From contig JAIRLW010000044.1 in NCBI GenBank assembly GCA_031259095.1, forward strand, positions 1 through 6,585: 6,585 nt of DNA, written 5' to 3'. Position 1 is the first letter of the stretch. Each line of letters starts with the position of its first letter. Source of the DNA: Planctomycetaceae bacterium. GTDB taxonomy: Bacteria > Planctomycetota > Planctomycetia > Pirellulales > Thermoguttaceae. The position numbers were made by a program, and so were the translations under genes. The notes below the pieces were generated by a model. The model did no database searches, had not been told where the DNA came from, and saw only the letters and a list, made by a program, of their open reading frames with translations. Positions 5,203 through 6,585 of the stretch are shown one piece after another.

Positions 5203-6054
5203 TTAATGTACGAAATATCGGTTGAGATTGATTCCTCCGCGTAGTTCTTCTTCGATTAGTTGGAGTTTATTTTCCAGATGTTCGATTCGGCGTTGCAGTA
5301 CCGGAATCAGATTTTCTTCTTCGGCTGCACGCTTTTGACGCGGAACTTCGGGATAGCCGAGATGTCGGGACAACGCGGAAAAAAGATATCGCGTATCGCG
5401 TTTTCGGGTTGCAAACGCGATACGTCCTTCACGTTCCCCAAACAATGTAACAATTTCCGACTCTTCGTTTTTCTGTTTATAAAATTCGCTTCGATAAAAA
5501 ATCATGTCGGCTAGGTCCGCTAAACCAACCTGCCGACGCAAAATATTAAGCCAAGTTTTCCAATCGTCATTGTAAATATCGTCCCGAATCATCACTTCCA
5601 AACCGCGATCATATCCAAGCCGATTCCGGCAAAGCGTTTCAAATTGGTAAAAGAAAAGTCCTTGAACCGACGGATTTTCACTACGATATTTTGCTTCACG
5701 AGCCAGAATTTCAAGAGCGATTCGGAAATCAAACCGACCTGCTTCACGTTCACTTTCCGCAATAACAAACGCTTGAAACGGCGTAAAATAATGTTCAATC
5801 CGTTGCATTGCCGCCGATAAAACTCCCGTGTGTTTCATATCCGTCAAAAGAAAATCAATCGCCAACGGTAATTGTGTTGTCGCGAGTAATTCGTTACGGA
5901 TTGACGTTAAAAATTCCTGTGTCGAAAAACCGTCCTCCAGACGTGTATGGAACGCCTCAAAGAAAAAGGTCTGTTCAATGTATTCTTCAAACGGAAGCAA
6001 TAGAGGATTAAAAATAAAAAAAGGAATAAAAATGTAAAAAAATAACGCAACCAA
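5203..6054 (-). CDS. conserved hypothetical protein, probably planctomycete-specific
   Basis: No function is recognised. The body, from LPFEEYIEQ (residue 20 of the 283-residue reading) onward, is rich in charged and aromatic residues and looks mainly helical. Passages such as LPLAIDFLLTDMKHTG (62-77), LCRNRLGYDRGLE (141-153) and HLGYPEVPR (231-239) look like conserved family motifs, and I associate this type with planctomycetes from memory. Residues 253-271 form a short coiled coil with hydrophobics at 253, 257, 260, 264, 267 and 271. There is no ATG start: TTG at 6054 gives a very hydrophobic first 19 residues (FFYIFIPFFIF), which could anchor the protein but come from A/T-only DNA; TTG at 6000 would give about 265 residues starting right at LPFEEY and is equally plausible. 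No Shine-Dalgarno site precedes either. A good promoter lies at 6135-6163. Confidence 0.8.
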   Translation of the reverse strand: MVALFFYIFIPFFIFNPLLLPFEEYIEQTFFFEAFHTRLEDGFSTQEFLTSIRNELLATTQLPLAIDFLLTDMKHTGVLSAAMQRIEHYFTPFQAFVIAESEREAGRFDFRIALEILAREAKYRSENPSVQGLFFYQFETLCRNRLGYDRGLEVMIRDDIYNDDWKTWLNILRRQVGLADLADMIFYRSEFYKQKNEESEIVTLFGEREGRIAFATRKRDTRYLFSALSRHLGYPEVPRQKRAAEEENLIPVLQRRIEHLENKLQLIEEELRGGINLNRYFVH

Positions 6055-6060
6055 TATTTT

Positions 6061-6078
6061 TGATTAATCGATTAATCA
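6061..6078. promoter_or_regulatory. perfect 18-bp palindrome, possible operator
   Basis: TGATTAATCGATTAATCA is a perfect 18-bp palindrome lying about 50 bases downstream of the predicted start of transcription of the reverse-strand hypothetical gene and six bases before its upstream TTG. The symmetry suits a homodimeric repressor, or a weak RNA hairpin in the leader. Its centre is again TCGA, but it is not in a 10-bp array. Confidence 0.45.
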
Positions 6079-6134
6079 CAGAACTCGCGGAGAAAGAACG
6101 TTAGATAAAAAACAAATCCAACGGCTTAAAATCT

Positions 6135-6163
6135 ATTGTATTTCCTATTTGCTCGGAAGTCAA
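6135..6163 (-). promoter_or_regulatory. probable sigma-70-type promoter of the hypothetical gene
   Basis: On the reverse strand, TTGACT (6163-6158, five of six to consensus), a 17-base spacer and TACAAT (6140-6135, five of six) form a near-ideal promoter. The predicted start near 6128 gives a leader of about 73 bases to the TTG at 6054, or about 127 to the TTG at 6000. The long leader slightly favours neither choice. Confidence 0.62.
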
Positions 6164-6173
6164 GCAAAAAGGT

Positions 6174-6208
6174 TCGATTTCAATCGACTGAAATCGATTT
6201 TTAGTCGA
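6174..6208. repeat. TCGA array 5: four TCGA, steps of 10, 10 and 11 bp
   Basis: TCGA occurs at 6174, 6184, 6194 and 6205, with spacers TTTCAA, CTGAAA and a seven-base TTTTTAG. TCGATTTCA (6174-6182) and TGAAATCGA (6189-6197) are a perfect 9-bp inverted repeat. The first spacers match those of array 3 and array 4. It sits just upstream of the hypothetical gene promoter and just past the terminator of the lactonase gene. Confidence 0.88.
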
Positions 6209-6210
6209 TC

Positions 6211-6244
6211 AAAAAAAATGAAGTAGGCAATATTTCGCCTACCT
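6211..6244 (-). terminator. intrinsic terminator of the SMP-30 family gene
   Basis: Read on the reverse strand, AGGTAGGC (6244-6237), the loop GAAATATT and GCCTACTT (6228-6221) form an 8-bp stem with one G-T pair, followed two bases later by eight T (6218-6211). This is a textbook rho-independent terminator starting about 54 bases after the stop at 6298. It would also insulate the next reverse-strand gene from read-through. Confidence 0.8.
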
Positions 6245-6297
6245 GATATTGATCAGCCTGTAGTTGTTTCCCAACATTCCGAAACAATCGGTAAAAA

Positions 6298-6585
6298 TCA
6301 GGGAGAAGAACCGTAGCAAGAAACCGGTAAACCGGCAATGTTGGATTCGTAAACAAATAATCCGCCGGCTTCCGGTTCATAAATTTTAGTTTCCGGCGTT
6401 AATCCGCGACAGGCGGTCGTGATGAAAATTGTTTTGAGTTCTGAACCGCCAAAGGTCAACGACGTAACACGGGAAACCGGCAACCAAACTGTTTCTAAAA
6501 GTTTCCCGTTCTTGGGATTCCAACGTGTAATTCGTCCGCCCAACCAATGAGCAATCCAAAGCATTCCGTCCGCGTCAACCGTCAT
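6298..6585 (-). CDS. SMP-30/gluconolactonase family protein, C-terminal part
   Basis: Members are six-bladed beta-propellers that use a divalent metal to hydrolyse sugar lactones such as gluconolactone. The 96 codons seen are the last blade and a half; the gene runs out of the window past 6585, so the ATG at the edge is an internal methionine. Family motifs are MTVDADGMLWIAHWLGGRI (visible residues 1-19), where relatives read DGMxxDxxGxLWVA; the blade segment RVTSLTFGGSELKTIFITTA (39-58); and EPEAGGLFVY (71-80), the usual C-terminal PLAGGLF-type strand. The metal-binding Asp just before GM, and the other ligands, lie outside the window, so catalytic integrity cannot be judged. A strong terminator follows at 6211-6244. 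Confidence 0.9.
   Translation of the reverse strand: MTVDADGMLWIAHWLGGRITRWNPKNGKLLETVWLPVSRVTSLTFGGSELKTIFITTACRGLTPETKIYEPEAGGLFVYESNIAGLPVSCYGSSP

Noticed and set aside
1..6585. tRNA or rRNA genes
   Set aside because: No cloverleaf with a GGTTCRA-type arm or rRNA-like conserved stretch was seen on either strand.

Overview
The window looks like chromosomal DNA from an AT-leaning member of the Planctomycetota, probably near the Pirellulales. This rests on remembered family resemblance, since no search was run. The Ffh linker wording (GPVDHDLHLRKP), the large reverse-strand protein of a type I associate with planctomycetes, an SMP-30-type lactonase and a twin-arginine-like leader (MNRRHFLQ) all fit. 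Shine-Dalgarno sites are mostly absent and two start choices are TTG codons.

Layout. Positions 1-1493 (+) hold a 2-isopropylmalate synthase type gene (leuA family) missing only its first few codons. A 663-base non-coding stretch (1494-2156) follows, crowded with repeats: a 10-bp TCGA array, a GC hairpin, a 21-bp minisatellite, an imperfect inverted repeat, a second TCGA array and two copies of a TTTTTAGARRTTCCC motif. It ends with a good sigma-70-type promoter for ffh (2157-3650, +; SRP54 GTPase). Next come an RpiB/LacAB-family isomerase with a Tat-like N-terminal extension (3751-4338, +) and rdgB/HAM1 (4386-5009, +), 47 bases apart and probably co-transcribed. A convergent intergenic region (5010-5202) holds a small element with inverted ends. 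Then a reverse-strand conserved hypothetical gene (5203-6054 at most) with its own promoter, and the 3' part of a reverse-strand SMP-30/gluconolactonase gene (6298 to beyond 6585) with a convincing intrinsic terminator.

The genes do not form one pathway: branched-chain amino-acid synthesis, membrane protein targeting, sugar-phosphate isomerisation, nucleotide-pool sanitation and lactone hydrolysis are housekeeping or general metabolic roles placed side by side.

The most striking signal is between the genes. Every intergenic region longer than about 90 bases carries an array of TCGA tetramers spaced at 10 bp (five arrays, 21 tetramers, a single 11-bp step). In four arrays the 6-base spacers are arranged so that the array folds into hairpins. 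One array sits inside a roughly 90-bp segment with inverted ends, which suggests a MITE-like or REP-like dispersed element. No CRISPR array, RNA gene or transposase gene was seen.
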